Counted from the first letter of the stretch, positions 8,793-16,736 are shown. The stretch: DNA of 64,000 nt from JAOUEA01 sp963810915 (GCA_963810915.1 CAWEPH010000005.1:124001-188000); one strand, 5' to 3'. The notes: a model not told the origin generated them from the sequence alone. Numbers and translations are program-made.

Positions 8793-9836
8793 ATGAGCAC
8801 TCGCGCAGCGCACACCAACGGCTTGCTCGCGCTTTCACTCGGGCTCCTGGTCCTTGGACTGACGGCGGTCCCGGCCGCAGGAAGGGCCGTTCGCCCGACG
8901 TCACTCCTGCCGGCGCCTGTGCCCTGCGACCAGTCGGCCGGCCGTTGCTGGAAGCCCGCCGTCAAGGCCCGGTGGCAGTATCAGCTCCAGGGATCGCCCG
9001 GTCTCCACGGCGCATGTCGCTACGCGCGCACCGGGTTCGTCAACATCGGCGTGACGGGCACGTCGTTCGCGACCGGCCGGACCGTCGCGCCGACGGTCTT
9101 CGACATCGACATCCTTCAGGATGGCAAGTGCTACTCGCCGCAGGACTACTCCGTCTTGAACTACGCCGCCGTCCAAGCGCTGCACGTACGCGGCGCGAGG
9201 GTCATCGGCTACGTGGACGCCGGTACGGCGGAGACCTGGCGCCCTGACTTCCCGGAGTTGCAGGCGTTCGATCAGAGCTGCGACGGATGCTTGTTCGGGA
9301 ACCCGCTCAGCGCCTTCCCCGACGAGTACTGGCTGAACATCAACCCCGGCGTGAGGGGGATCAACCCGAACACCGGCCGGTCCGAGACAACCCGACAGTT
9401 CCTGTTGGACGAGATGCTGGCTCGGGTCAAGGAAGCGAAGTTGATCGGCGTGGACGCGATCGAGTTCGATGACGTCGACGCCTATCAGAGCCGCACGGGG
9501 CTGTCGATCACCGCGGGCGCACAGCTCAAGTACAACGCCGCGTTGGCGAACCTCGCCCACCGGCTGGGGCTCTCGGTGGGGCTGAAGAATGACCGGGATC
9601 AGGCCGCGACACTACAGCCATACTTCGACTTCGGGATCGAGGAGGAGTGCTGGCAGTACGCGGAGTGCGGCGCCGTCCAAGCCTGGCCGCTCCGGTACGG
9701 CAAGGCGGTGTTCGACGTGGAGTACGAGTCGCAGCCGGCCGCGTTCTGCCCACAGTCCAACTCGCCGCAGTTCGACTTCAACTCGATCCGGAAGACCGAC
9801 GACCTGTTCGATCTCCCGTATGAGCCCTGTCGCTAG
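8793..9836 (+). CDS. Secreted GH114-like (endo-alpha-1,4-polygalactosaminidase / TM1410-type) protein
   Basis: The 347-residue protein starts at an ATG with AAGGAGG five bases upstream. A signal peptide (about 1-30, ending AVPAAG) leads into a TIM-barrel-type sequence with VFDIDILQDG, GARVIGYVDAGTAETWRPDFP, GVDAIEFDDVDAYQ and FDFGIEEECWQYAEC. The DID, YVDAG and EFDDVD strands match the GH114/TM1410 pattern of acidic residues at strand ends. Cysteines are unusually many (about ten in the exported part), suggesting disulfides. It is the only gene between tRNA scars at 8.6 and 9.9 kb, so it is the cargo of that module. Confidence 0.75.
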   Translation: MSTRAAHTNGLLALSLGLLVLGLTAVPAAGRAVRPTSLLPAPVPCDQSAGRCWKPAVKARWQYQLQGSPGLHGACRYARTGFVNIGVTGTSFATGRTVAPTVFDIDILQDGKCYSPQDYSVLNYAAVQALHVRGARVIGYVDAGTAETWRPDFPELQAFDQSCDGCLFGNPLSAFPDEYWLNINPGVRGINPNTGRSETTRQFLLDEMLARVKEAKLIGVDAIEFDDVDAYQSRTGLSITAGAQLKYNAALANLAHRLGLSVGLKNDRDQAATLQPYFDFGIEEECWQYAECGAVQAWPLRYGKAVFDVEYESQPAAFCPQSNSPQFDFNSIRKTDDLFDLPYEPCR

Positions 9837-9884
9837 GTCGAGCGACCCCGCGAGGGCGAGTCGCGTTCGATGGCGACGTTGCGT

Positions 9885-10051
9885 GTGGGCCTGGATGGAC
9901 TTGAACCATCGACCTCTTCCTTATCAGAGATGGTTCGCGCACCCCGTCTACCTGCGTCTTTGCAGGTCAAGGCCACTCAAGGTCGTCACGTGCGTACCGT
10001 CGAGATCCGTGTAATCCGGTCGGCTCCTTGACCAAGTGTTGACCAGGATCG
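9885..10051 (-). repeat. Island junction A: tRNA-Ile 3' half plus attP-like arm
   Basis: Plus-strand bases from 9885 match the 3' half of tRNA-Ile, from the acceptor end to the anticodon loop (about 43 bases). Beyond the loop the sequence leaves the tRNA and continues with a flank shared with junctions B, C and D: a hairpin ACCTGC-N6-GCAGGT, the segment GTCGTCACGTGCGTACCGTC, and two TTGACCA copies spaced 11 bases apart, ending near 10051. This is what a displaced attachment site with the element arm still attached looks like. Confidence 0.8.
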
Positions 10052-10126
10052 CCGTCACGGCCACGTCCGCGCTGCGAGGCCACGAACGGAGCCCTGGCTG
10101 TCGCGTGGTTGAGCAATCGATCGATC

Positions 10127-11239
10127 TCAAGACGGCGGTCCAAGTCCGACCTTGGTGGGCGCGTCGCGGATCCACGCGACGAGCGGCGCGATCACCGCTC
10201 TCGCGTCCTCGCTGACGCCCCTGAGGGTGTTGGAGGCATACGAGCGCTGGAACTCCAGGCCGACGTAGACCAGGCCGACGTGGGTCGACGAGATGCCGCC
10301 GACATGCGACGGAGCTCCGTGCTCGTCAAGGGCCCCGAGCTCGCGCAGGAAGGGCAGGCTGGGCCGGTACCCCGTGGCGAGGATGATCGCGTCGACCGGT
10401 TCGCGTCGGCCATCGCTCCAGACCACCCGTCCTCCGTCGAGAGCGACGAACATCGGACGGCGATCGACACGGCCCTCGGCCAGGGTCTGTTCGAACCCGA
10501 CGCTGTCGGTCACTACGCTACCGCCGGTGATCTTGCTCAACCAGATCGCCGGCAGGGTGTCGAACCCGGTCTCGCGGAGCCAGTAGTGCACGTCCTTGCC
10601 GTCCAGCCGCTGAGGGATGAACCGCAAGGGATGGCGGGAGGCGATCGTGACCGCCGCGAGCGGTGCGAGTTCGTTGGCGACCTGCGCGGCGGAGTCCCCC
10701 GCACCGACGACGACCACTCGCTTGCCTTCGTACGGCGTCGGGTTGCGGTAGTCGGCGACGTGCGAGAGCTCGCCGGTGAAGGCGTCCTCGCCCGGGAAGC
10801 TCGGCCGATGGGGGTTCGAGAACGACCCGCTCGCGGCCACGATGCCTGATGCCGGGCGTTCACGTCCGTCCTCGGTGAGGACGAGGAAGCCCGTGCCGTC
10901 CCGCTGGATCGTCTCCACGGTGGTGTTGGTCTGGATCTCGACGTCGAGCCGGGCGGCGTACCGCACGAGGTAGTCGGCCACCTCATCACGGTCCGGGTAG
11001 TGATCCGGCGCACCCGGGAAGGGCATCCCCGGCATCGAGCTGTATCCGGCCGGCGAGAACACGCGGAGGCTGTCGTAGTACCGGGGCCACGATCCGGTGG
11101 GTCGGTCGCTGGCCTCGAGGATCACCGTCGGCATCCGCAGCTCGCGCAGAACTCGGGCCGCCGCCAGGCCCGACTGGCCGCCGCCGACGACGATCACGGG
11201 TGGGAGCGAGCCGGGCAGCGGGTTCGAGTCCATGCTCAT
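10127..11239 (-). CDS. arsO: ArsO-like FAD/NAD(P)H-dependent monooxygenase
   Basis: The 370-residue flavoprotein has an N-terminal FAD-binding fold (VIVVGGGQSGLAAARVL) and a second Rossmann motif for NADPH (VVVVGAGDSAAQVANEL), with the ATGYRPSLPFL motif near the end. This is the family of ArsO flavoproteins in actinobacterial arsenic islands. The arsR gene lies immediately upstream on the same strand (gap about 25 bases), supporting that role. ArsO's exact substrate is unsettled. No ArsB or Acr3 efflux pump is present in the module. Confidence 0.78.
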   Translation of the reverse strand: MSMDSNPLPGSLPPVIVVGGGQSGLAAARVLRELRMPTVILEASDRPTGSWPRYYDSLRVFSPAGYSSMPGMPFPGAPDHYPDRDEVADYLVRYAARLDVEIQTNTTVETIQRDGTGFLVLTEDGRERPASGIVAASGSFSNPHRPSFPGEDAFTGELSHVADYRNPTPYEGKRVVVVGAGDSAAQVANELAPLAAVTIASRHPLRFIPQRLDGKDVHYWLRETGFDTLPAIWLSKITGGSVVTDSVGFEQTLAEGRVDRRPMFVALDGGRVVWSDGRREPVDAIILATGYRPSLPFLRELGALDEHGAPSHVGGISSTHVGLVYVGLEFQRSYASNTLRGVSEDARAVIAPLVAWIRDAPTKVGLGPPS

Positions 11240-11264
11240 CGCATGTCTATGGCTGGCGGGGCGC

Positions 11265-11618
11265 TTATGTGAGCACCGGCGTCAGCGCCGCCTGCAACGC
11301 CGCCAGCGGCTCGGTGTTGATCCGGTAATAGACCCAGCGGCCGCGCTTCTCCCGATCGAGGATCCCCGCTTCGCTCAGCACCTTGAGGTGATGCGACACG
11401 GTGGGTTGCGACAAGCCCAGGGGCGCCGTTAGGTCGCACACGCATCCCTCCCGGTTCGGGCTGGCCGCGATCAGGCTGAGCAGCCTTAGGCGCGTTGGAT
11501 CGGCGACGACGCGGAGCGCCGCGGCGAGACCCTCAGCTTCGCGGTCGCCCAAAGGGGCCTCGGCGAAGGAGGGGCAGCATGTCGCGTCGATCTGCTGGAT
11601 GAGTTTCATGAGCGACAT
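11265..11618 (-). CDS. arsR: ArsR-family arsenical repressor
   Basis: This is a small winged-helix repressor (117 residues from the first ATG). The helix-turn-helix GLSQPTVSHHLKVL, the CVCDL metalloid-site motif and an N-terminal Cys pair (DATCCPSF) are all present. A Cys pair plus a CxC resembles the arrangement of Corynebacterium ArsR, so As(III) or Sb(III) is the probable ligand. The first ATG (11618) lies inside the promoter/operator. With the -10 box at 11620-11625, transcription would start about at the ATG of residue 4 (11609), so a leaderless message starting there is more likely. Confidence 0.88.
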   Translation of the reverse strand: MSLMKLIQQIDATCCPSFAEAPLGDREAEGLAAALRVVADPTRLRLLSLIAASPNREGCVCDLTAPLGLSQPTVSHHLKVLSEAGILDREKRGRWVYYRINTEPLAALQAALTPVLT

Positions 11619-11648
11619 ATTGACAGGCGTCTATCTGTTGGTCAATAT
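11617..11648. promoter_or_regulatory. Divergent overlapping promoters with ArsR operator
   Basis: The inverted repeat ATATTGAC/GTCAATAT spans 11617-11648. Rightward, TTGACA (11620-11625), 17 bases and CAATAT (11643-11648) form a good sigma-70-type promoter. Leftward, TTGACC, 17 bases and CAATAT use the same bases on the other strand. Both promoters are fully contained in the dyad, so one bound repressor would shut off both arsR and the small-peptide unit. Confidence 0.8.
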
Positions 11649-11682
11649 ATCGACCGCCATCGATGAGAGGAGGCGAAGTCTG

Positions 11683-11733
11683 ATGCAGGATCCCGGTTGC
11701 CCACCTGACTGCTGCCCACCTGACTGCTGCTGA
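11683..11733 (+). CDS. 16-residue Cys-rich peptide in its own ArsR-controlled unit
   Basis: The peptide is MQDPGCPPDCCPPDCC. The ATG has AGAGGAGG nine bases upstream, and the unit has a promoter (11620-11648) and a perfect 13-bp hairpin 14 bases after the stop. Five of 16 residues are Cys, in two CPPDCC blocks. Two readings fit: a metalloid-binding micropeptide, or a Cys-codon leader that controls readthrough into arsC (11881), as reported for polycysteine leader ORFs in mycobacteria. A six-codon ORF (ATG at 11663) ends in a TGATG overlap with it. It is far too short for standard gene calling. Confidence 0.65.
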   Translation: MQDPGCPPDCCPPDCC

Positions 11734-11746
11734 GCGGCACGAACTC

Positions 11747-11783
11747 CTGGTGGGCCGCCCCCTCAGGGAAGGCGGCCCACCAG
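11747..11783 (+). terminator. Hairpin terminator/attenuator between the Cys peptide and arsC
   Basis: CTGGTGGGCCGCC and GGCGGCCCACCAG pair perfectly over 13 bp around an 11-base loop. It sits between the peptide stop (11733) and arsC (11881), so it either ends the peptide transcript or acts as an attenuator for arsC. Confidence 0.75.
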
Positions 11784-11880
11784 GGAGCCGCCGATGACGG
11801 GAGTTGCCTCGGTTCGGCTCGCGTTCACCGTCCCGTCACCTTCGCTCGCTAGGTTCCGAGCCGGAAGAAGGTGAGCGGTG

Positions 11881-12486
11881 ATGGAGTTGAAGGGTGCGCA
11901 GGAGCGTTTGATCGCCGAGTTCGCGGGCGTGTTCTCAGCGGAGACCGTCATCGAGACCCTCCGGGACTCGGCCGCCCAGTGGGAAGATGCCCCCATCCAG
12001 GTGCACGTGCCTGTCTTCGCCGAACGGTTCGCCAGAGAGCGCCTCCGTGCGGCGGGTCAGGTCGAAGGGAGGATCGTGAAGGACGTCCCCGAGGTCCTGT
12101 TCGTCTGCGTGCACAACGCGGGGCGCTCGCAGATAGCCGCCGCACTCTTGGACGATCACGCCAAGGGGCGGGTCCACGTGCGATCCGCGGGCAGCACGCC
12201 GGCGGATGAGATCAACCCGGCCGTGATCACCGCGATGGACGAGATCGGGGTGGACCTGTCGAAGGAGTTCCCGAAGCCGCTCACGACCGACGTGGTGGAG
12301 GCGGCCGACGTCGTGATCACGATGGGCTGCGGGGACGCCTGCCCGATCTTCCCCGGCAAGCGGTACCTCGACTGGGACCTGCCTGATCCGCACGGCAGGT
12401 CGGTCGAGGACGTCCGCCCGATCCGCGACGAGATCGACCGACGGGTGCGGCAGCTCCTCGCGGAGCTGGTCGGAGCCGAGGCCTGA
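11881..12486 (+). CDS. arsC: Arsenate reductase of the LMW protein-tyrosine-phosphatase type
   Basis: The 201-residue enzyme reduces arsenate to arsenite in the cytoplasm. A helical N-terminal domain (about 1-65) precedes the phosphatase fold, which has the P-loop VCVHNAGRSQ (C76, R82) and the DP acid motif in DWDLPDP. Two more cysteines in MGCGDACPIF could relay the disulfide, as in thioredoxin-linked ArsC, so a mycothiol-only mechanism is less likely. The length and N-terminal helices resemble the long ArsC of Corynebacterium. I use the ATG at 11881; a GTG precedes it directly. Downstream of the ArsR-controlled peptide unit. Confidence 0.88.
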   Translation: MELKGAQERLIAEFAGVFSAETVIETLRDSAAQWEDAPIQVHVPVFAERFARERLRAAGQVEGRIVKDVPEVLFVCVHNAGRSQIAAALLDDHAKGRVHVRSAGSTPADEINPAVITAMDEIGVDLSKEFPKPLTTDVVEAADVVITMGCGDACPIFPGKRYLDWDLPDPHGRSVEDVRPIRDEIDRRVRQLLAELVGAEA

Positions 12487-12528
12487 CGAAGGGCCCGCCG
12501 ACCACGCCGTACGGCCGGGATCCTGTCC

Positions 12529-12948
12529 CTAGGCAGCGTTCCTGAAGGACGAGTCGAGCGGCGGGTGATCGCTCGTCTGCTGCGTCCCGGGGTTTTCCGC
12601 CGTCGAGATGACGTGTCGCACCGTGGACATCATCCACAGAACGACCGTTGCGACCACGAGGACGGCCAGCATCGGCTCGTTGACGGCTACGAGCGCCATG
12701 ACCCCGGCGACGAGCGCGGCGAGCCCGATCAGCGACGCGACGACCAGATGCACCTTCGAGGCACGCAGTAGTCCGGCGCCGACGCCGTAGACGACGGCGG
12801 TGATCGAGGCCGCGAGACCTGACCCGAGGACGATCCCGGCGAGCACCCTCGGCCCGGCGACCTCGATCCCCGCGAGCCACAGGACGTAGAGCGTAGCCCC
12901 CACACCGACGAAGACTGTGGCGAGTCCATCCCTCCATGAGAGGCGCAT
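12529..12948 (-). CDS. Four-helix integral membrane protein
   Basis: The 139-residue protein has four hydrophobic segments (about 8-28, 35-58, 66-86 and 91-110) and a polar C-terminus. The start at 12948 was chosen because GGAGG is five bases upstream; an ATG three bases earlier is too close to it. It lies in the arsenic module between arsC and the OsmC gene, convergent with arsC. No family recognised; a role in stress or metalloid handling is only guessed from position. Confidence 0.6.
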   Translation of the reverse strand: MRLSWRDGLATVFVGVGATLYVLWLAGIEVAGPRVLAGIVLGSGLAASITAVVYGVGAGLLRASKVHLVVASLIGLAALVAGVMALVAVNEPMLAVLVVATVVLWMMSTVRHVISTAENPGTQQTSDHPPLDSSFRNAA

Positions 12949-13127
12949 CATGTCCTCCCTTGCTGTTCCCACCCGGCTGGCCACACGCCCATCATCTCCG
13001 GGCGGCTGCTCACACCGTGGCCCCGAAGTCTGCCCACGCCATGAGCCGGAAGGCCCGTGAAGGGGTGGGACCCAAGCGGCGAACGAGAGTCATGGACGCG
13101 GACGTGCTCGGGGTTAGCGCGCCGCCG

Positions 13128-13634
13128 TCAGCAGCAGACGTCACCGACGAGCGGCTCGTGCGTCGCCGTCCGGAACGGCTTGGTGACGTCGGGGTCAGCG
13201 ACGATCGATCCTTCGACCTCGCAGCTGGCCGCGAGGGTGTTGTAGACCGTGCCGAAGCGGCGCACGTTCTTGTGGAGCAGCTCGACGCGATGCGGACCCT
13301 CGGCGGTTCTGACCCGTAGCTCGTACGTGATCTTCGTGAAACGCGGCGGATCGTCCTGACGCTCGGCCTCGACGATCACCTCGGCGCCCTCGTAGGTGAA
13401 CGACAGCAGGTGCGAGAAGCGCTCGACGTTCTTGAGGATGCACGCTCCGAACGAGAGGGCCAGGAGTTCTGCGGGTCCTGGCAACTCGTCACTTCGTTCT
13501 CGTGAAACGTCGAAGTCGACGTGAATCCCCTTGACCAGGCCGGTAGCGACCCCGCGTTGGTTGACGCGCGCCACCGCTCGATAGCGCGACCCTTGAGTGG
13601 AACTGGAAGCAGTGGGAGCGAGCATCTCGTCCAT
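13128..13634 (-). CDS. OsmC/Ohr-family thiol peroxidase-like protein
   Basis: The 168-residue protein has the OsmC fold signature: LLALSFGACILKNVERF with the first reactive Cys, VIVEAERQDDPPRFTKITYELRV, and a second Cys in NTLAASCEVEGSI. OsmC proteins reduce organic or fatty-acid hydroperoxides. The C-terminus ends in VCC, an unusual extra Cys pair, in a module already rich in Cys features. It shares the arsenic module, consistent with oxidative damage during arsenite stress. Confidence 0.83.
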   Translation of the reverse strand: MDEMLAPTASSSTQGSRYRAVARVNQRGVATGLVKGIHVDFDVSRERSDELPGPAELLALSFGACILKNVERFSHLLSFTYEGAEVIVEAERQDDPPRFTKITYELRVRTAEGPHRVELLHKNVRRFGTVYNTLAASCEVEGSIVADPDVTKPFRTATHEPLVGDVCC

Positions 13635-13735
13635 ACCCCGATGGTGCCAGACGACGGCGCTGCGTGAGGAGGATGAAGGGCCTCAAGAGCGCGAGCCCTT
13701 CAGCAGGCGCCTGTGACGAGGGCGCTTAGGTAATG

Positions 13736-13800
13736 GGTCGTCACACGCGTACCGTCGAGTTCCGTGTGATTCGGTAGGGACGCTCCTCTGACCATCAGCC
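13736..13800 (-). repeat. Island trace F: attP-arm fragment without tRNA end
   Basis: Bases 13736-13775 match the conserved arm of junctions A-D (GGTCGTCAC, then GCGTACCGTCGAGTTCCG, then TGATTCGGT). The following TTGACCA repeats are degraded to CTGACCA remnants and no tRNA 3' end is left. It separates the arsenic genes from the sigma-factor genes, so it is read as an old, eroded junction. Confidence 0.65.
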
Positions 13801-13878
13801 GTTCCTACATTCGGGCCGGTATCGCCGCCTCGTCTCGTTCGGCGCTCCCGGTTACTGCAGGGATGTCGGACCGTCCAC

Positions 13879-14910
13879 CTAGCCGTGGCGATTCACGAGG
13901 AGCGTCTGATTGGTGAGCCACTGTGGAGCGTTCGCGCCGGTCTCGACCCTCAGGGGCAGCGTCACCGCGTGGCCGCTCTCGAGGTCGAGGACACGGACGT
14001 CGAAGATGGGTTGGAGACCCCCCGGCGTAAATGTGTTGAGGCTCAGGAAGGCAAGCTTGGATCCGTCGGGCGACCAGGTGGGGGCGGAACCACCGCCGCT
14101 GTCATAGCTATGGACGATGCGCTGGGCCGTTCCGTCAGAGCGCATCGTCCATAGCGCGCCACGGCTCGCGTAGGCGATCAACCTCCCGTCTGGGGACCAC
14201 GCCGGATCGATGCTGCCGACGCCGCCGGCCGCTCGCGTGAGACGGGTCGGCGCCCCCCCGGTCGCCAGCACAGAGAAGATCTCGGCGTTCGGGGGCCCAC
14301 CCTCCAGCCCGGTAGAGGCTCCGTGCCAATAGACGACCTTCGTGCCGTCGGGCGACCATGCGGGCTCGTAGTCGCCGCCCGGCGTCCCGACGATCGAGTG
14401 GTCTTTCGTACCGTTCGCATCGATCACGTGGATGTCGCCGCTCCACGCATACGCGAGCTGCCTGCCGTCCGGTGACCACGACACCGCGTTCATCTCGGCG
14501 CCCCGGTTCGTGTTGGTGCCGCTCGTCAAGGTCGTGAGCCCGCTCCCGTGGATGCCGATCGTCGCGACCTGGCCGTTCAGCATGAAGGCGATCGTGCGAC
14601 CGTCAGGGGAGAGACGAAGCCCATCGGCGCCGGCGGGAACGTTCGGTACCCGGGAGACGACGTTGCCGTCGCCGCTCACGATCTCGGCGCTCGACCCTGA
14701 GGCCGTCGCAGCGGAGCTCGGCGACTGGGTCTCGGGACCGCTCGGTGCGGAGGACAGCGACGCGAAGGAGAACACGAGCACCCCGAGGACGAGGGCAGCG
14801 ACGAGAGCGTAGGCCCCAACCCTACGCGTCCTCACTGCCCGCCGTCGCCGATCCTGCAGCCGTCGCCATGCATCTGCCTCGGGCCTGGGCGGCGCCTTGC
14901 TAGTGACCAT
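13879..14910 (-). CDS. Membrane-anchored TolB-like beta-propeller protein, probable sigma-factor partner
   Basis: A short basic cytoplasmic N-terminus (about 30 residues) precedes one membrane span (about 32-53) and an exported domain with at least five WD40-like/PD40 repeats, each with the SPDGR/T motif (LSPDGRTIAF, SWSPDGRQLAY, AWSPDGTKVVY, AWSPDGRLIAY, TWSPDGSKLAF). The start at 14910 has GGGAGG eight bases upstream. It lies 37 bases after an ECF sigma gene on the same strand. The topology fits a membrane-bound regulator whose propeller senses an extracellular ligand and whose N-terminus holds the sigma factor; this is inference, as no zinc-finger anti-sigma motif is present. Confidence 0.75.
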   Translation of the reverse strand: MVTSKAPPRPEADAWRRLQDRRRRAVRTRRVGAYALVAALVLGVLVFSFASLSSAPSGPETQSPSSAATASGSSAEIVSGDGNVVSRVPNVPAGADGLRLSPDGRTIAFMLNGQVATIGIHGSGLTTLTSGTNTNRGAEMNAVSWSPDGRQLAYAWSGDIHVIDANGTKDHSIVGTPGGDYEPAWSPDGTKVVYWHGASTGLEGGPPNAEIFSVLATGGAPTRLTRAAGGVGSIDPAWSPDGRLIAYASRGALWTMRSDGTAQRIVHSYDSGGGSAPTWSPDGSKLAFLSLNTFTPGGLQPIFDVRVLDLESGHAVTLPLRVETGANAPQWLTNQTLLVNRHG

Positions 14911-14947
14911 CTCGTACACCTCCCTCATCTCGCGCACCGGGTCCCCC

Positions 14948-15472
14948 TCACGTCGCCTTCAAGGTCGCCCGACCACGGTGGGCGAGCGAGCGGACGGTCG
15001 ATGGCCTTGCTCCGAGGATCTCCCCAGCCTTCGCGGCGTCGTAGCCAAGGATCTCCGTGAGCACGAGCGCGGCGCGCTGGCGTACGGGCAAGGAGGCCAG
15101 GAGCTGCCGAAGGTCCTCTCGGAGCTCAACCTCATGGAAGACGTCGGCCGCCGGTATCGGCTGGGCGAAGTGTCTCGCAGCCACCTTCGCACGGCGCACG
15201 CGCATCCGGAAGCCATTCATCGCGACCTTGAACAGGTAGGCCACTGGATCGTCGATCCCTCCCACATCGTCCCAGCGTTCCCACAGGCGCAGGAACGCAT
15301 CCTGCGCGATGTCTTCGGCCTCTGAGGCACCCCCGGTCACGAAGAAGAGCGCCCGGTAGAGCCGGTCGTGCTGCTCGAAGAAGAAGTCCTCGAACGTAGG
15401 CGCCGATGCCCGCTCAGCGGTCCCGCGACCTTCGGCCAACGTTCGCCTCCCGTTGCTGCGCTGCTCCACCAA
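14948..15472 (-). CDS. ECF-type RNA polymerase sigma factor
   Basis: Region 2 is present (FFFEQHDRLYRALFFVTGG, then EDIAQDAFLRLWERW) and region 4 follows (LPVRQRAALVLTEILGYDAAKAGEILGARPSTVRSLAHRGR). That is the minimal two-domain ECF form, about 150-174 residues. The start is unclear: the frame opens at a TTG (15472) with a GTG directly behind. It is co-transcribed with the TolB-like membrane protein gene 37 bases downstream. Target promoters are unknown. Confidence 0.88.
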   Translation of the reverse strand: MVEQRSNGRRTLAEGRGTAERASAPTFEDFFFEQHDRLYRALFFVTGGASEAEDIAQDAFLRLWERWDDVGGIDDPVAYLFKVAMNGFRMRVRRAKVAARHFAQPIPAADVFHEVELREDLRQLLASLPVRQRAALVLTEILGYDAAKAGEILGARPSTVRSLAHRGRATLKAT

Positions 15473-15673
15473 CCATGGATGCTCGCCCTCGGCGGAACGT
15501 TGCGCGCGTGAAGGATCACTCGCAAGTTCTCCGTCTCGCTCGGGACGAGTGGGACAAGGCGAGGATGCGCTTTCGATCGCACGTCGATCCGGAATGCGGT
15601 CCGGATCTGTCTGCGAAAGGGTTGAGCCCCCTACCTGAATGGGTAGGTCAGGCCACCTCAGGAGTTAGCCGGC

Positions 15674-15693
15674 CGTTTACTACCCGTGTACCG
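15674..15693 (+). repeat. 20-bp exact repeat, copy 1
   Basis: CGTTTACTACCCGTGTACCG occurs here and again at 28470-28489, near the intact tRNA-Ile. Neither copy is inside a gene. It may belong to the tRNA-side arm of the integrating elements. Confidence 0.6.
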
Positions 15694-15719
15694 AGGTCGG
15701 TGTCGGTTCTCCCCGCATC

Positions 15720-16105
15720 GTGTGGGCGTTCGTGGTCCTCGAGATCTTCTTCGTCGGACTCGTCGCGAGGGGAGGCGCCACGATCCCCGGGGTAGTGGTA
15801 GGGACGGTCGTCACGGTCTGGATCATCAAGAACGCTCCGGATGGCTTCGGGGTTCGCGATCCTCTACGAGCGCGTACTTCGTCCTGCTCGCGCCCTACGG
15901 CGCCTCATGGCCCTGGAGCGTGTCAGTCTGGTTGACCTCGGTCGGCGCGCTCGTCTCGCTCACGCTCCTCCTCACTCCGACGATGCGCGCGTGGTGTCCG
16001 CCCGTCGAACGCACCCGAAGAGACGGGCCGCAGCCGCGGGTCCGCCGGCGTCTCCTCAGCGCGAACGCTAACACTCACGAGCCGGAAGACACTTATCCCC
16101 TCTGA
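15720..16105 (+). CDS. Small polytopic membrane protein (two frameshifts)
   Basis: The reading starts at a GTG (WAFVVLEIFFVGLVARGG), shifts near 15843 (extra G in GATGGCT) and again near 15871 (extra C in GAGCGCG), after which it continues as AYFVLLAPYGASWPWSVSVW and ends with a basic C-terminal tail. The repaired product is about 127 residues with three or four hydrophobic segments. The conserved look of APYGASWPWS suggests a real family, but I cannot name it. It lies just before tRNA junction B. Confidence 0.5.
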
Positions 16106-16120
16106 CGAAGGAGGGTCCTA

Positions 16121-16287
16121 GTGGGCCTGGATGGACTTGAACCATCGACCTCTTCCTTATCAGAGATGGTTCGCGCACCCCGCCTACCTGCATGTTCGCA
16201 GGTGAGGACGACTCTAGGTCGTCACAGGCGTACCGTCGAGTTCCGTGTGATTCGGTCGGCTCCTTGACCAGGTGTTGACCAAGATCG
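16121..16287 (-). repeat. Island junction B: tRNA-Ile 3' half plus attP-like arm
   Basis: Same layout as junction A: about 43 bases of the tRNA-Ile 3' half, then a perfect ACCTGC-ATGTTC-GCAGGT hairpin, GTCGTCACAGGCGTACCGTC and two phased TTGACCA repeats. The final CCA is changed (CTA), so this copy could not supply a functional tRNA end. Confidence 0.82.
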
Positions 16288-16290
16288 GTG

Positions 16291-16736
16291 TCTACGAGCT
16301 GAGCGCGATGGCCTGCTGAAGGAGAGCTTCGGTCTCGGCGAGCGCGGGGGCCGCTTCGAGCCGTTGGTCGCCTCGTTCCCTTGTTGACCCCCCTACTGAC
16401 ATGACGGATGCAGCTGCGAAGGGCCTTGGTGCTCGCCTTCCTAGCGTGCTGGTGGGAGCCTGTCCTCCCGACGAAAGGAACCCTCGGGTGACGCGTCTCG
16501 AGGAATACAGCTTCCATGCTGTCTTCGTATCATCGCCACGACCAGGCCGAGGGCGGTGGCGAAGACACTACGCGGACAGGTCATCGGGGTGCCGGGCCAC
16601 GACGATGCCCACCTCTACCTCACCGACGAACCCGTCGACGATAGGTCTCAATTCCTCCGGTAGTTCGGGCGCTGGGATCGAACCGGGCTCGAACGTCGGT
16701 ATGTAAGCGAGGGCACCTGAGGCGCGGCTCCAAAGA
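16291..16736. other. No intact gene; possible 3' gene fragment
   Basis: I find no complete gene here. On the minus strand at about 16568-16720 a frame reads PAPELPEELRPIVDG and ends ARHPDDLSA before a stop, which has a coding-like composition and may be the tail of a gene cut off when the neighbouring element inserted. Confidence 0.3.

Noticed and set aside
9930..10060. The frame translating VNTWSRSRP beside each junction, considered as the C-terminus of an integrase
   Set aside because: The reading is conserved only as far as the DNA arm is; upstream of it the copies diverge completely and carry no recombinase motifs. The conservation is better explained as a DNA site.
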